Positions 17,143 through 25,350 of a stretch of DNA of 64,000 bases are shown in pieces. The stretch comes from an uncultured Pseudomonadota bacterium (GTDB lineage Bacteria > Pseudomonadota > Gammaproteobacteria > Steroidobacterales > Steroidobacteraceae), in contig CADEFQ010000002.1 of the NCBI GenBank assembly GCA_902826635.1, forward strand, positions 44,217 through 108,216, given 5' to 3'. Below the pieces are notes generated by a model that was given only the letters and a program-made list of their open reading frames with translations, did not search any database and had not been told where the DNA came from. Position 1 is the stretch's first letter. The number at the start of each line of letters is the position of its first letter. The position numbers and the translations under genes were made by a program.

Positions 17143-18636
17143 TTACAGTCGCTGACCGAGCAGACGCCCGAACGTGATCGCCGGCGTCACCATCATGCCG
17201 CCGCAGAAGGCCTGCCCCTGTGTGGCGCCCGAGCCGAGGATTTCGCCTGCCGCATAGAGATTGTCGACCGGAGCGCCATCGCGGCGAATCACGCGCAGCT
17301 CCCCGTCCACCGCGAGCCCCGCCGTACTCGTGATGGACACACCTTGGTGACGGATCGCGTAGAACGGCGGCTTCGCAAGCGGCACCGGCAGATGCCGGCG
17401 GCCGAGAAAATCGTTGCCGGTCTGCACGCCGTAGTTGTAGGCCTCGATCGTAGCGGCGAGTTCGCGCGGCGGCAGACCCGCCGCACCCGCGAGCGCGTCG
17501 ATCGAATCAGCCTTGTAGAAATATGCCGCGCCCGAGTCGAAGGCCGCGAGCATGTCTTCCTTTTCCCAGTCGACGATCAGTGGCGGCGCGCGTTCGGCGA
17601 CCGACTGGTCGAACACCACCCAGTGGCGCATCAACGGCTGAAGACGCAGCGACTGCTCGCGCGCATCGACGCTCTGCATGTCTTCCCGAATGAAGCGCCT
17701 GCCGTGTGCGTTGACGTAGATTTCCCACGGCGGGCGCCGTTCGGGATAGAAGTCGGCACGAGCGAGGAGCGGCGCCGGCTGCGCTTCCGAGGCGAGGATC
17801 ACACCAAAGTTCGCCAGATACTTCTCCGCGCCGCGCACGTAGCCGCCCACGGACTCCCCGAGCTCGAGCCCCTGCCCCTGGCTGTAGGCATAGGAGTGAT
17901 CGACGAACTTCGGTATGCCGCTCAGCTTCTCGAACATTGCCGCGTTCGAAGCGTAGCCGCCGGCGGTCAGGAGCACGTTGCGCGCGCGCAGCTCGCGACG
18001 CGCACCACCGGCGTCCTGCGCCGCGACGCCCGTGACCGCGCCGCGCCGCGACGTCGTCAGCTCGACGACGCGATGCTCGAGCAGGAGGTCGATGCGCCCC
18101 GCCGCGACCCCTCGATCGACGAGCGGGCCCAGCGCTTCGAGGATCGAACGGGCGCCGCGCGCGCCCCAGTAGTAGCGCGGCTTGCTGTACGGCTCGTGCG
18201 CGAGGCCCGACACCGGGTGCCCGGCGAGCGGCTCGAAGCCCACGCTCATCAACCAGTCGAACGTCTCGGCGGCTTCGCCCACCGCGAGGCGCGCGATGGT
18301 CTGATCGATCGTGCCGCGGCTGATCCGCATGAGATCGTCGAAATGCTCCTGCGGGGTGTCTATGATGCCCTGCGATCGCTGCAGCCGGGTACCGGCCGCG
18401 CTCATCTGCCCGCTCGACAGGTGCATCGTGCCGCCGATCTGTGGCGCAGCGTCGACGAGCAGCACATGCCGGCCGCGACCGGCCGCGAAAATCGCCGCCG
18501 GCAGGCCCGCAGTGCCGGCGCCGACAATCAGGAGATCCCAGGTCGTGCGGCGCGCAGCCAGGGCAGACACGCTCAGGCTCGCCATCGCCGCCGTGGCACC
18601 GAGCGCCTGCACGAACCGCCGCTTCGATCTGTCCAT
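17143..18636 (-). CDS. Exported FAD-dependent oxidoreductase (fumarate reductase/KstD-like flavoprotein)
   Basis: A 497-residue flavoprotein of the FAD_binding_2 family, which includes fumarate reductases and 3-ketosteroid dehydrogenases. The N-terminus SKRRFVQALGAT followed by an Ala-rich hydrophobic stretch to about residue 28 resembles a Tat signal with a Lys-Arg pair. The Rossmann motif DLLIVGAGTAGLPAA comes next, then GGTMHLSSGQ. The C-terminus has LYAAGEILGSGATQGQAFCGGMMVTPAITFGR, the FAD cap and closing segment. The substrate cannot be told from the sequence. It stands alone, divergent from the unknown gene at 18785, with a GGGGTGG ribosome site. Confidence 0.82.
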   Translation of the reverse strand: MDRSKRRFVQALGATAAMASLSVSALAARRTTWDLLIVGAGTAGLPAAIFAAGRGRHVLLVDAAPQIGGTMHLSSGQMSAAGTRLQRSQGIIDTPQEHFDDLMRISRGTIDQTIARLAVGEAAETFDWLMSVGFEPLAGHPVSGLAHEPYSKPRYYWGARGARSILEALGPLVDRGVAAGRIDLLLEHRVVELTTSRRGAVTGVAAQDAGGARRELRARNVLLTAGGYASNAAMFEKLSGIPKFVDHSYAYSQGQGLELGESVGGYVRGAEKYLANFGVILASEAQPAPLLARADFYPERRPPWEIYVNAHGRRFIREDMQSVDAREQSLRLQPLMRHWVVFDQSVAERAPPLIVDWEKEDMLAAFDSGAAYFYKADSIDALAGAAGLPPRELAATIEAYNYGVQTGNDFLGRRHLPVPLAKPPFYAIRHQGVSITSTAGLAVDGELRVIRRDGAPVDNLYAAGEILGSGATQGQAFCGGMMVTPAITFGRLLGQRL

Positions 18637-18647
18637 CGGCCACCCCG

Positions 18648-18684
18648 GATTGCGTCAAATCGCGTGCGAAATGATTGCGCAAAT
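18648..18684. repeat. Direct repeat in the leader of the flavoprotein gene
   Basis: GATTGCGTCAAAT (18648-18660) and GATTGCGCAAAT (18673-18684) are near-identical copies with starts 25 bases apart. They lie 12-48 bases upstream of the flavoprotein start. The second contains the palindrome TTGCGCAA. Spacing of about two helical turns would suit a dimeric regulator, but none is identified. Confidence 0.5.
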
Positions 18685-18772
18685 GGGGGGCGCATCCAAG
18701 CGACGCTTTTTGGCGCGACCTGTGACGGAAAATAGTGTGCGGCGCATCGCAGGCACTCGCGCGGGAGGCCGC

Positions 18773-18784
18773 TAGAGTGCCGCC
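18773..18784 (+). promoter_or_regulatory. Candidate -10 box of a leaderless transcript (gene at 18785)
   Basis: TAGAGT (18773-18778) is followed by six bases and the ATG at 18785. A GGGAGG further upstream is too far away to act as a ribosome site. The placement matches the boxes at mutL, nnr and wrbA. Confidence 0.35.
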
Positions 18785-19501
18785 ATGACTTCCGAACGCT
18801 CGAACGGCGCGTCCCGCCCCGGCACTGCGCCGAAGGCTGCTACACCGGATGGCGGGCAACTGCGCCTGCTGCTCGCGCGCTGGCAGCAGAGTCTCGAACT
18901 GCATGCGCGCTACGCCGCGCTCGACGACGAGCACTACCAGCACGTGCAACCCTGGCCGAAGCATGAACGACCCGCTCGCTGGATCATCGATCTCGCCCGC
19001 GAGCGCGCCGCATCCCTGTCGCGGATCGTCGAACAACGTGCCGCCGAAGGCGATCGCGCGTTTCTCGAAGCGCTCGAGGTGATGGGCTTTCTCGCGAACC
19101 TCGCCGGCCTGCAGGGCAACGAGCGCTTCATTCCGCTCGCGGCCATCGAAAACGAACGGCGCGACGTGCTCGCCGCGCGCACACGTCGCCCGAAGCGCGT
19201 CGAGGAGCCGAAGCGCACCGAGGAGCCAACGCGCGAAATGCCGCGCGTGGCAGCGCGCGCCCCGGCTGCGCCACGCGCCCCGGCGCCGCGCGCCGCGACG
19301 ACCCGGCGTGTGAGCCAGGCGGAGATCGATGCGCGCATCGTCAGTGATGCAATCCGGCTTCTCGGCTGGGGGCGGCAGTGGCACGAGCTCGGCGACCTGA
19401 TTGCCCGTCTCGCGGAGCGCCCCTCCGCACCCGAGGTGCGCCGCATCCTGCGCGAGCATCGTGCCGGCATCGAGCGCAAGGCCGGGATTTCGCCAAGCTG
19501 A
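18785..19501 (+). CDS. Protein of unknown function with Pro/Ala-rich hinge
   Basis: A 238-residue soluble protein that I do not recognise. Residues about 25-125 form a mostly helical domain (RLLLARWQQSLELHARYAALDDEHY to ENERRDVLAA). A low-complexity hinge rich in Pro, Ala and Arg spans about 130-180. A second small helical domain covers about 183-232 (VSQAEIDARIVSDAIRLLGWGRQWHELGDLIARLAERP). There is no signal peptide, membrane segment or catalytic motif. It lies 30 bases upstream of cytochrome c' on the same strand, but that gene has its own strong ribosome site. Codon use resembles its neighbours, so it is probably a genuine gene. Confidence 0.75.
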   Translation: MTSERSNGASRPGTAPKAATPDGGQLRLLLARWQQSLELHARYAALDDEHYQHVQPWPKHERPARWIIDLARERAASLSRIVEQRAAEGDRAFLEALEVMGFLANLAGLQGNERFIPLAAIENERRDVLAARTRRPKRVEEPKRTEEPTREMPRVAARAPAAPRAPAPRAATTRRVSQAEIDARIVSDAIRLLGWGRQWHELGDLIARLAERPSAPEVRRILREHRAGIERKAGISPS

Positions 19502-19531
19502 TACGCTTCTCCCCTCACACCGGAGGGGCAC

Positions 19532-19996
19532 ATGAAAAGACAGACGCTCATCGCCGCGACCGCGGTGACCATGGGCCTTGCGGTCGCCGCCATGGCGCAG
19601 GACTCACCCACGCGCGCGGACCAGATCGTCGAGTACCGGCAGGCCATGTACACGGTGATCGGGGCGAACTTCAGCCAGCTCGGGGCCGTCGTGCAGGGCA
19701 AGGCGCCGTATGACGCGCAGGATTTCGCGCAGCGCGCCGATCGCGTCGCGTACGTCGCCGCGATGCTGCCCGAAGGTTTCGTCGCGGAATCGCGGACCGG
19801 CAAACCCACCGGCGCAAAACCCGGCCTGTGGACCGACCGCGCGGAGTTCGACCGGCTGCTGAAAGACATGCAGCTGAAGGTACGCACCCTGGCGACGACC
19901 GCGAAGTCGGCCGCTTCAGTTGCGGACGTCAAGAGCGCGTTCGGCGCCGCCGGCCAAGCCTGCAAGAGCTGCCACGACAAGTTCAGGGAAGACTGA
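19532..19996 (+). CDS. Cytochrome c' family periplasmic heme protein
   Basis: A 154-residue exported protein with a signal peptide (about 1-22, cleaved after AMAQ or nearby). It has four-helix-bundle character and a single C-terminal heme motif CKSCH (Cys144, Cys147, His148), the layout of class II cytochromes c'. GGAGG lies seven bases before the ATG. Such proteins bind NO or CO or act in electron transfer. A b-type cytochrome gene converges from the other side, only 15 bases away, and cytochrome c'/b561 pairs are common neighbours, so the two may work together. Confidence 0.9.
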   Translation: MKRQTLIAATAVTMGLAVAAMAQDSPTRADQIVEYRQAMYTVIGANFSQLGAVVQGKAPYDAQDFAQRADRVAYVAAMLPEGFVAESRTGKPTGAKPGLWTDRAEFDRLLKDMQLKVRTLATTAKSAASVADVKSAFGAAGQACKSCHDKFRED

Positions 19997-20011
19997 AGCG
20001 TTGGTGCCGAT

Positions 20012-20695
20012 TCAAAAGAACGACAGCGACGCCTGCGGCGCGCCGCGTACCACCCAGGCGAGCGCGCCCGCCACGAGCGCCGCAATGAGCACGGCGAGCC
20101 ACGTCCGCGAAGAACGAATCGCCTCTTCGGGCGGCACGGCCGCATCGGGCTTGTGGCCGGTAATCAGCGGGCCGATCAGGTTGATCCGCTTCACGGCGAG
20201 ATACGCGAGCGCCGCGAAAACGTGCAGCGCCACGGCGCCGAGGATCCAGCCGACGAGCGCCTCGTGCACGCCCGTCAGCGCATCGCTGCGGGCGGTGGAT
20301 ACATAGCCGAAGAGCGGTCCGGTGTTCATGATCTGATCGTTGGCGAAGAGCCCGGTGATCGCCTGCGCGAGCAGCAGTACGAGCAGGAGCAGCACCATCC
20401 AGGCGCCGAGCGGATTGTGACCGGCATGGTCCGGCGCCTCGCCGCTGCACAGGTCGCGCGCATGGCGCAGCGCGCTGCCGGGCCCGCGCACGAAGCGCGC
20501 GAAGCGTGCGTGACGCGTGCCGACGAAGCCCCACGCAATGCGGGTCACGACGATCACGAGCACGGCATATCCGCACCAGACGTGATAGCGAAACCAGTCG
20601 CCCTCCACGTTCTGCGTGAGCCATGCGCCTGCGACGGCGCACGCGAGCGCCCAATGCAGCACGCGCACCGGCAGGTCCCAGACGAGTCTCGACAC
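20012..20695 (-). CDS. Cytochrome b561-type di-heme membrane protein
   Basis: A 227-residue membrane protein of the prokaryotic cytochrome b561/Ni-Fe hydrogenase b-subunit family. The start is a GTG at 20695 with AGGAG five bases upstream, giving VSRLVWDLPVRVLHWALAC, the usual family opening with heme-ligand His14. Further His candidates lie in FRYHVWCGY and in GVHEALVGWILGAVALHVFAAL. Four to five hydrophobic segments are visible. It probably shuttles electrons across the membrane. The convergent cytochrome c' is a plausible partner. Confidence 0.88.
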   Translation of the reverse strand: MSRLVWDLPVRVLHWALACAVAGAWLTQNVEGDWFRYHVWCGYAVLVIVVTRIAWGFVGTRHARFARFVRGPGSALRHARDLCSGEAPDHAGHNPLGAWMVLLLLVLLLAQAITGLFANDQIMNTGPLFGYVSTARSDALTGVHEALVGWILGAVALHVFAALAYLAVKRINLIGPLITGHKPDAAVPPEEAIRSSRTWLAVLIAALVAGALAWVVRGAPQASLSFF

Positions 20696-20777
20696 ACGCG
20701 CTCCTTGCCACCAGAATCGCGACCGGCCCCTGCCATCACGGAACTTTTCCGCGCCTCGCATTGCCAGACGAAACCAT

Positions 20778-21701
20778 ATGATCAAAACCGAGCGACTCAC
20801 CAAGCGCTACGACACCCTCACCGCCGTCGACAATGTCAGCTTCGAAGCCCGCCCGGGCGAAGTGCTCGGCTTCCTCGGCCCGAACGGCGCCGGCAAGACG
20901 ACCACGATGCGCATGATCGCAGGATTCATCGCCCCCTCGGAAGGCACGGCGAGCATCTGCGGCCACGATATCGAACGTGAGCCACTCGCGGCGAAGACAC
21001 TGCTCGGGTACCTGCCGGAGGGCGCGCCGAGTTACGGCGAGATGAGCGTGCGCGGTTTCCTCGAATTCATTGCGGACCTGCGCGGCCTCGCAGGCGCGGT
21101 GCGGCGCACGCGGCTTCAGCACGTGATCGAGCGTCTGGCGCTCGGCGCCGTTGCGGCGCAGACGATCGACACGTTGTCGAAGGGCTTTCGCCGCCGCGTC
21201 GGCATCGCGCAAGCGATCCTGCACGATCCGCCGGTGCTCATCCTCGATGAGCCGACCGACGGCCTCGACCCGAACCAGAAGCACGAAGTACGCACGCTGA
21301 TCAACGAAATGGCGGCCGACAAGACGATCGTCGTCTCGACCCACATCCTCGAAGAAGTAGCCGCGGTTTGCACGCGCGCGATCATCATCGCGCACGGCCG
21401 GATCGTGGCCGACGACAGCCCCCAGGGGCTCACCGCGCGCTCGCGCTATCACAATGCGGTGTCGCTGCGGCTCGAACGGGCCGAGCAGTTCGCCGCCGCT
21501 CGCGCCGCGCTCGCGGCACTGCCGCAGGTCGACAGCGTCGAAGCCGACGAAGCCGGCCTGCGCCTCACCGCGCTGCCGCGCACCGGCGCGCAGTTGCTCG
21601 CCGACGTGAACGCGCTCGCGGCGCGCAGCGGGCTGGCCCTCCAGGCGCTGGAACTCGAATCGGGCCGCCTCGACGAGGTGTTCCGCAGCATCACGACTTG
21701 A
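20778..21701 (+). CDS. ABC transporter ATP-binding protein (GldA-like)
   Basis: The ATPase of a Gld/ABC-2 type exporter. The 307-residue protein has Walker A GPNGAGKTT, a Q-loop region GYLPEGAPSYGEMSV, a signature loop LSKGFRRRVG in place of LSGGQ (normal for this subfamily), Walker B VLILDEPTDGLDP and switch His in VSTHILEE. A C-terminal extension of about 80 residues follows. The start at 20778 was chosen because it gives the standard MIKTERLTKRYD opening; no strong ribosome site precedes it. It heads a four-gene run with the permease, the GldG-like protein and a DUF4340 protein. Confidence 0.93.
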   Translation: MIKTERLTKRYDTLTAVDNVSFEARPGEVLGFLGPNGAGKTTTMRMIAGFIAPSEGTASICGHDIEREPLAAKTLLGYLPEGAPSYGEMSVRGFLEFIADLRGLAGAVRRTRLQHVIERLALGAVAAQTIDTLSKGFRRRVGIAQAILHDPPVLILDEPTDGLDPNQKHEVRTLINEMAADKTIVVSTHILEEVAAVCTRAIIIAHGRIVADDSPQGLTARSRYHNAVSLRLERAEQFAAARAALAALPQVDSVEADEAGLRLTALPRTGAQLLADVNALAARSGLALQALELESGRLDEVFRSITT

Positions 21702-21723
21702 ATGCCCAAAGAGGAAACGCAGG

Positions 21724-22458
21724 GTGAGTCACGTTGCCACGATCACGAAGCGCGAGCTGGCAGGCTATTTCGCGACGCCAGTCGCGTATGTCTTCATCCT
21801 CATATTCCTGCTGCTCGCGTCGGCCTTCACTTTTTATCTCGGCGGCTTCTATGAGCGCGGCCAGGCGGACCTCGCTCCGTTTTTCAACTTCCATCCCTGG
21901 CTCTATCTGTTCCTGATCCCGGCGATCTCGATGCGCCTGTGGGCCGAGGAACGCAAATCGGGCAGCGTCGAGCTGCTGCTCACTCAGCCCGTGACCCTGT
22001 GGCAGGCGGTGCTCGGCAAGTTCTTCGCAGCCTGGGCCTTCACCGCCCTCGCGCTCGCGCTCACTTTTCCGGTCTGGATCACGGTCAACTATCTCGGCTC
22101 GCCCGACAACGGCGTGATCCTCGCGGCCTACATCGGCAGCCTGCTGATGGCGGGCGCGTTCCTCGCGATCGGTTCCTGCATGTCCGCGCTCACCCGCAAC
22201 CAGGTGGTCGCGTTCATCCTCGCCGTGGTCGTGTGCTTCGCGTTCCTGCTCGCGGGCTTTCCGCTGGTGCTCGACGCCTTCCGCGCCTGGGCGCCACAGC
22301 CGCTCATCGACGCGATCGCCTCGCTGTCGTTCCTGACGCACTTCGAATCGATCGCAAAGGGCGTGCTCGATGCGCGCGACCTGCTGTATTTCGCGCTGAC
22401 GATGGCGTTCTTCCTGATCGCGACCGCGATCGTCCTCGACGTTCGCAAGTCGGAGTGA
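21724..22458 (+). CDS. ABC-2 type permease (GldF-like)
   Basis: Membrane partner of the preceding ATPase. The 244-residue protein has about six membrane segments and begins at a GTG (21724) with an upstream purine-rich AAAGAGG. The cytoplasmic-loop signature RLWAEERKSGSVELLLTQPV is the usual ABC-2 coupling motif. It lies 22 bases after the ATPase and seven bases before the GldG-like gene. In Bacteroidetes homologues act in gliding; in proteobacteria the substrate is not known. Confidence 0.92.
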   Translation: MSHVATITKRELAGYFATPVAYVFILIFLLLASAFTFYLGGFYERGQADLAPFFNFHPWLYLFLIPAISMRLWAEERKSGSVELLLTQPVTLWQAVLGKFFAAWAFTALALALTFPVWITVNYLGSPDNGVILAAYIGSLLMAGAFLAIGSCMSALTRNQVVAFILAVVVCFAFLLAGFPLVLDAFRAWAPQPLIDAIASLSFLTHFESIAKGVLDARDLLYFALTMAFFLIATAIVLDVRKSE

Positions 22459-22465
22459 GCCGCTC

Positions 22466-24346
22466 ATGAAGCAACGCATCCTGCTCGGCCGCGGCGCCCT
22501 TCTCGTGCTCGCGCTGTTGTTCATCGGAATCACCGTGCTGTCCACGTGGCTGCTGCGTGGGTGGCGACTCGACCTCACCGAGAACCAGCTCTACACGGTG
22601 GCGCCGGGTACCCGGAACATCCTCGGGGAGTTGCCGGAACCGGTGAACCTGTATTTCTACTGGAGCGAGAAAACCGCGAGCGAGTACCCCTCCCTCAAGG
22701 CCTATGGCACGCGGGTACGCGAATTCCTGCAAGAGCTCGCCACCCGCAGCAAGGGCAAGCTGCGCCTCGCGGTGATCGATCCGGAGCCGTTCTCGGAAGA
22801 CGAGGATCGCGCCGCCGAACGCGGCGTGCGCGGCGTGCCGATCGGCGCGAACGGCGAAACGTTCTACTTCGGACTCGCGGGCACCAACGCCACCGACGGC
22901 CACGAAGCGATCGCGTTCTTCGATCCGGCGAAAGAGGAATTCCTCGAGTACGACGTTGCGAAGCTGGTCTATCAGCTCGGCCGCGCGAAAAAGCCGGTCA
23001 TTGGCTGGCTGTCGAGCCTGCCGATGAGCGGCGGCTTCGATCCCGCGAGCGGCCAGCCCCGCGAGCCGTGGTACGTGCTCGCACAGGCCGAGCAGCTCTA
23101 CACGGTACGCGAGCTCACTCCGGCGCTGACGAAAATCGAGCCAGACGTCGACGTGCTCGTGCTCGTGCACCCGAAGTCGCTGCCCGAAGCGGCGCAGCAG
23201 GCCATCGACCAGTTCGCGCTGCGCGGCGGGCGCCTGCTGGTCTTCGTCGATCCGCTAGCGGAACAGGACCCGGGCGCGGGCAATCCCGAGACACCCTTTG
23301 CCGCGATGGGTCTCGATCGCAGCTCGCAGCTCGCCACGCTGTTCGCGGCGTGGGGCGTCGACTTCAAGCCCCGGGAAGTCGTCGGCGACCTGAGCTACGG
23401 CATGTCGGTGTCGATGCGCGCGGGCGATCCGCCGATGCGTCACATCGCGATCCTCGGCCTCGACGCGACGAGCCTCGACACGAAAGACGTCGTGACGAGC
23501 GGCCTCGGCAACATCAATGTCGCAACGATCGGCCACCTCGCCCCGTTCAAGGGCGCAACGACCACTTTCACGCCGCTGCTGCAGTCGAGCAAGCTCGCCG
23601 GGATCCTGCCGGTCGAGCGCTTCGCGATGCTGATGGATCCCGCCACGCTGCAGGACGGCTTCAAGCCGACGGGTGAGCGCTATGCGCTCGCCGCGCGCGT
23701 CACCGGCAACGTGAAGAGCGCGTTCCCGAACGGCCCCGGACCGCTCAAGGCATCGGCGAAGCCGCTCAACCTGATCGTGTTTGCGGACACCGATCTCCTC
23801 GCGGACTACCTGTGGCTGCGCGATGCGCCGGCGTCGTTCTTCGGCCCACGCGCGAAGCAGGCCTGGGCCCACAACGGCGACCTCGTCTGGAACGCCCTCG
23901 ACAATCTCGCCGGCGGCAGCGACCTCATCAGCGTGCGCGGCCGCGCCAGCTTCTCGCGCCCCTTTGACCGCGTCGACGCGCTGCGTCGCGATGCCGAAGG
24001 GCGCCTGCGGGCGAAGGAACAGGAACTCGAGCAGCAGTTGACCGCCACCGAGGGGAAACTCTCGGCGCTGCAGTCGCAGCGCGCCGACCAGTCGGGTGTG
24101 ATCCTGACTCCCGAACAGGAAAAAGAGATCGAGCGCTTCGAAGCGGAGAAGTTGCGCATCCGCAAGGAGCTGCGCGAAGTGCGCCTGGGCCTCGATCAGG
24201 ATATTCGCCGGCTCGGCAATGAACTCAAGGTCGTGAACATCGTCGTCGTGCCCGCGATCTTTGCGCTGATCGCGCTCGCGATCGCCGCGTGGCGGCGCAA
24301 GCGGCAAGCCGCGATCCTGCTCGTGCAGCGCACGGGGCGGCCGTGA
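22466..24346 (+). CDS. GldG-like ABC transporter auxiliary protein
   Basis: A 626-residue membrane-anchored protein of the GldG/ABC_transp_aux family. It has an N-terminal helix (about 9-31), the family segment LTENQLYTVAPGTRNIL, and a large periplasmic domain with LYFYWSEKTASEYPSLKAYGTRV and LVFVDPLAEQDPGAGNP. A coiled-coil region (about 510-575, rich in Glu, Gln, Leu and Arg) leads to a second membrane helix near the C-terminus (about 594-610) and a basic tail. It probably modulates or couples the transporter to envelope targets. Its stop overlaps the GTG of the DUF4340 gene. Confidence 0.9.
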   Translation: MKQRILLGRGALLVLALLFIGITVLSTWLLRGWRLDLTENQLYTVAPGTRNILGELPEPVNLYFYWSEKTASEYPSLKAYGTRVREFLQELATRSKGKLRLAVIDPEPFSEDEDRAAERGVRGVPIGANGETFYFGLAGTNATDGHEAIAFFDPAKEEFLEYDVAKLVYQLGRAKKPVIGWLSSLPMSGGFDPASGQPREPWYVLAQAEQLYTVRELTPALTKIEPDVDVLVLVHPKSLPEAAQQAIDQFALRGGRLLVFVDPLAEQDPGAGNPETPFAAMGLDRSSQLATLFAAWGVDFKPREVVGDLSYGMSVSMRAGDPPMRHIAILGLDATSLDTKDVVTSGLGNINVATIGHLAPFKGATTTFTPLLQSSKLAGILPVERFAMLMDPATLQDGFKPTGERYALAARVTGNVKSAFPNGPGPLKASAKPLNLIVFADTDLLADYLWLRDAPASFFGPRAKQAWAHNGDLVWNALDNLAGGSDLISVRGRASFSRPFDRVDALRRDAEGRLRAKEQELEQQLTATEGKLSALQSQRADQSGVILTPEQEKEIERFEAEKLRIRKELREVRLGLDQDIRRLGNELKVVNIVVVPAIFALIALAIAAWRRKRQAAILLVQRTGRP

Positions 24347-25332
24347 TCACGCCGCGCCGACTGGCCGCGCTCGCGATCGTCGCGCTCGCCGTGATCGTGG
24401 CGGCGCTGTGGCTGCCCAGGCGCCACACCGTACCGGAGGACGCGCAGCCGACCGGCGCCGTCTTGCCGGGCCTCAGCGAGAAGATCAACGAAGTCTCGCG
24501 CGTGCAGCTCGTGTCAAAGGGTGGCGCCGTGACGCTCGAGCGCTTGGGCGACGCCTGGATCGTGAAGGAACGCAACTATCCCGCCGATGCGGCCAAGCTG
24601 AGGACGCTCCTTCTAGGCCTCGCAAAACTCGAAATGATCGAAGCGAAAACCCGCGATCCGGCGAACTATCGGCAGCTCGGCGTCGAAGACTCGGGGCCGG
24701 CCGCCACGAGTGTCGCGATCGAAGTGCATGCGCCCGGCCTGAAGTTTTCCCTGCTCGTCGGCAAGGCAGTCGGCAGCACCGGCAGCTTCGTGCGCGTGCC
24801 GGGTGAAGCCCGGAGTTTCCTGGCCTCGCCGCAGCTCTCGACCGATACGGACCCGAAGCACTGGATCGACACCGCGCTCGCCGACATCCTGGCCGATCGC
24901 GTCAAGGAACTGTCCGTCACGCCCGCCTCGGGGCCCGCGTGGCACGCAGCGCGCGACGCGGCGACCGCCCCCCTCACGCTGCGCGCCCTGCCGAAAGGCA
25001 AGACGCAGCGCTCGCCCGACGGCGTGACGCCGGTGGCGGCGTTGCTGGTCGGGCTGCACGTGGAGGATGTCCATGCCGCGCCGGACCCCGCGACGGCGGC
25101 CGCGACGTCGAGCACACCGTTCGTGGTCGTGCGCACGTTCGACGGACTCGAGATCGAGATCCACGGCCGCGCAGACGGGGATCACCGCTACATCCGCGGC
25201 TCGGTCCGCAGCACCGGCGACGCCGCGGCGAAGGAAGCCGCCGCGCTCGCAGCGCGCTTCCTCGGTCGCGAGTTCGAAATCCCGCGTTACAAGTACGATG
25301 CGCTCTTCCGGCCGCTGGCCGATTTCACTTGA
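24343..25332 (+). CDS. DUF4340 membrane-anchored protein
   Basis: A 329-residue protein with an N-terminal membrane helix (about 7-24) and a periplasmic DUF4340 region. Repeated beta-rich segments are visible: VQLVSKGGAVTLERLGDAWIVKERNYPAD and LGVEDSGPAATSVAIEVHAPG-like stretches. The GTG at 24343 overlaps the upstream stop as GTGA, a clear coupling, and gives MITPRRLAALAIVAL. It is the last gene of the Gld-like cluster and converges on lptG with an 18-base gap. The family function is unknown; its constant company with GldG-like genes suggests a structural accessory of the transporter. Confidence 0.88.
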   Translation: MITPRRLAALAIVALAVIVAALWLPRRHTVPEDAQPTGAVLPGLSEKINEVSRVQLVSKGGAVTLERLGDAWIVKERNYPADAAKLRTLLLGLAKLEMIEAKTRDPANYRQLGVEDSGPAATSVAIEVHAPGLKFSLLVGKAVGSTGSFVRVPGEARSFLASPQLSTDTDPKHWIDTALADILADRVKELSVTPASGPAWHAARDAATAPLTLRALPKGKTQRSPDGVTPVAALLVGLHVEDVHAAPDPATAAATSSTPFVVVRTFDGLEIEIHGRADGDHRYIRGSVRSTGDAAAKEAAALAARFLGREFEIPRYKYDALFRPLADFT

Positions 25333-25350
25333 CCTGAGGCCGTGGCGCGC

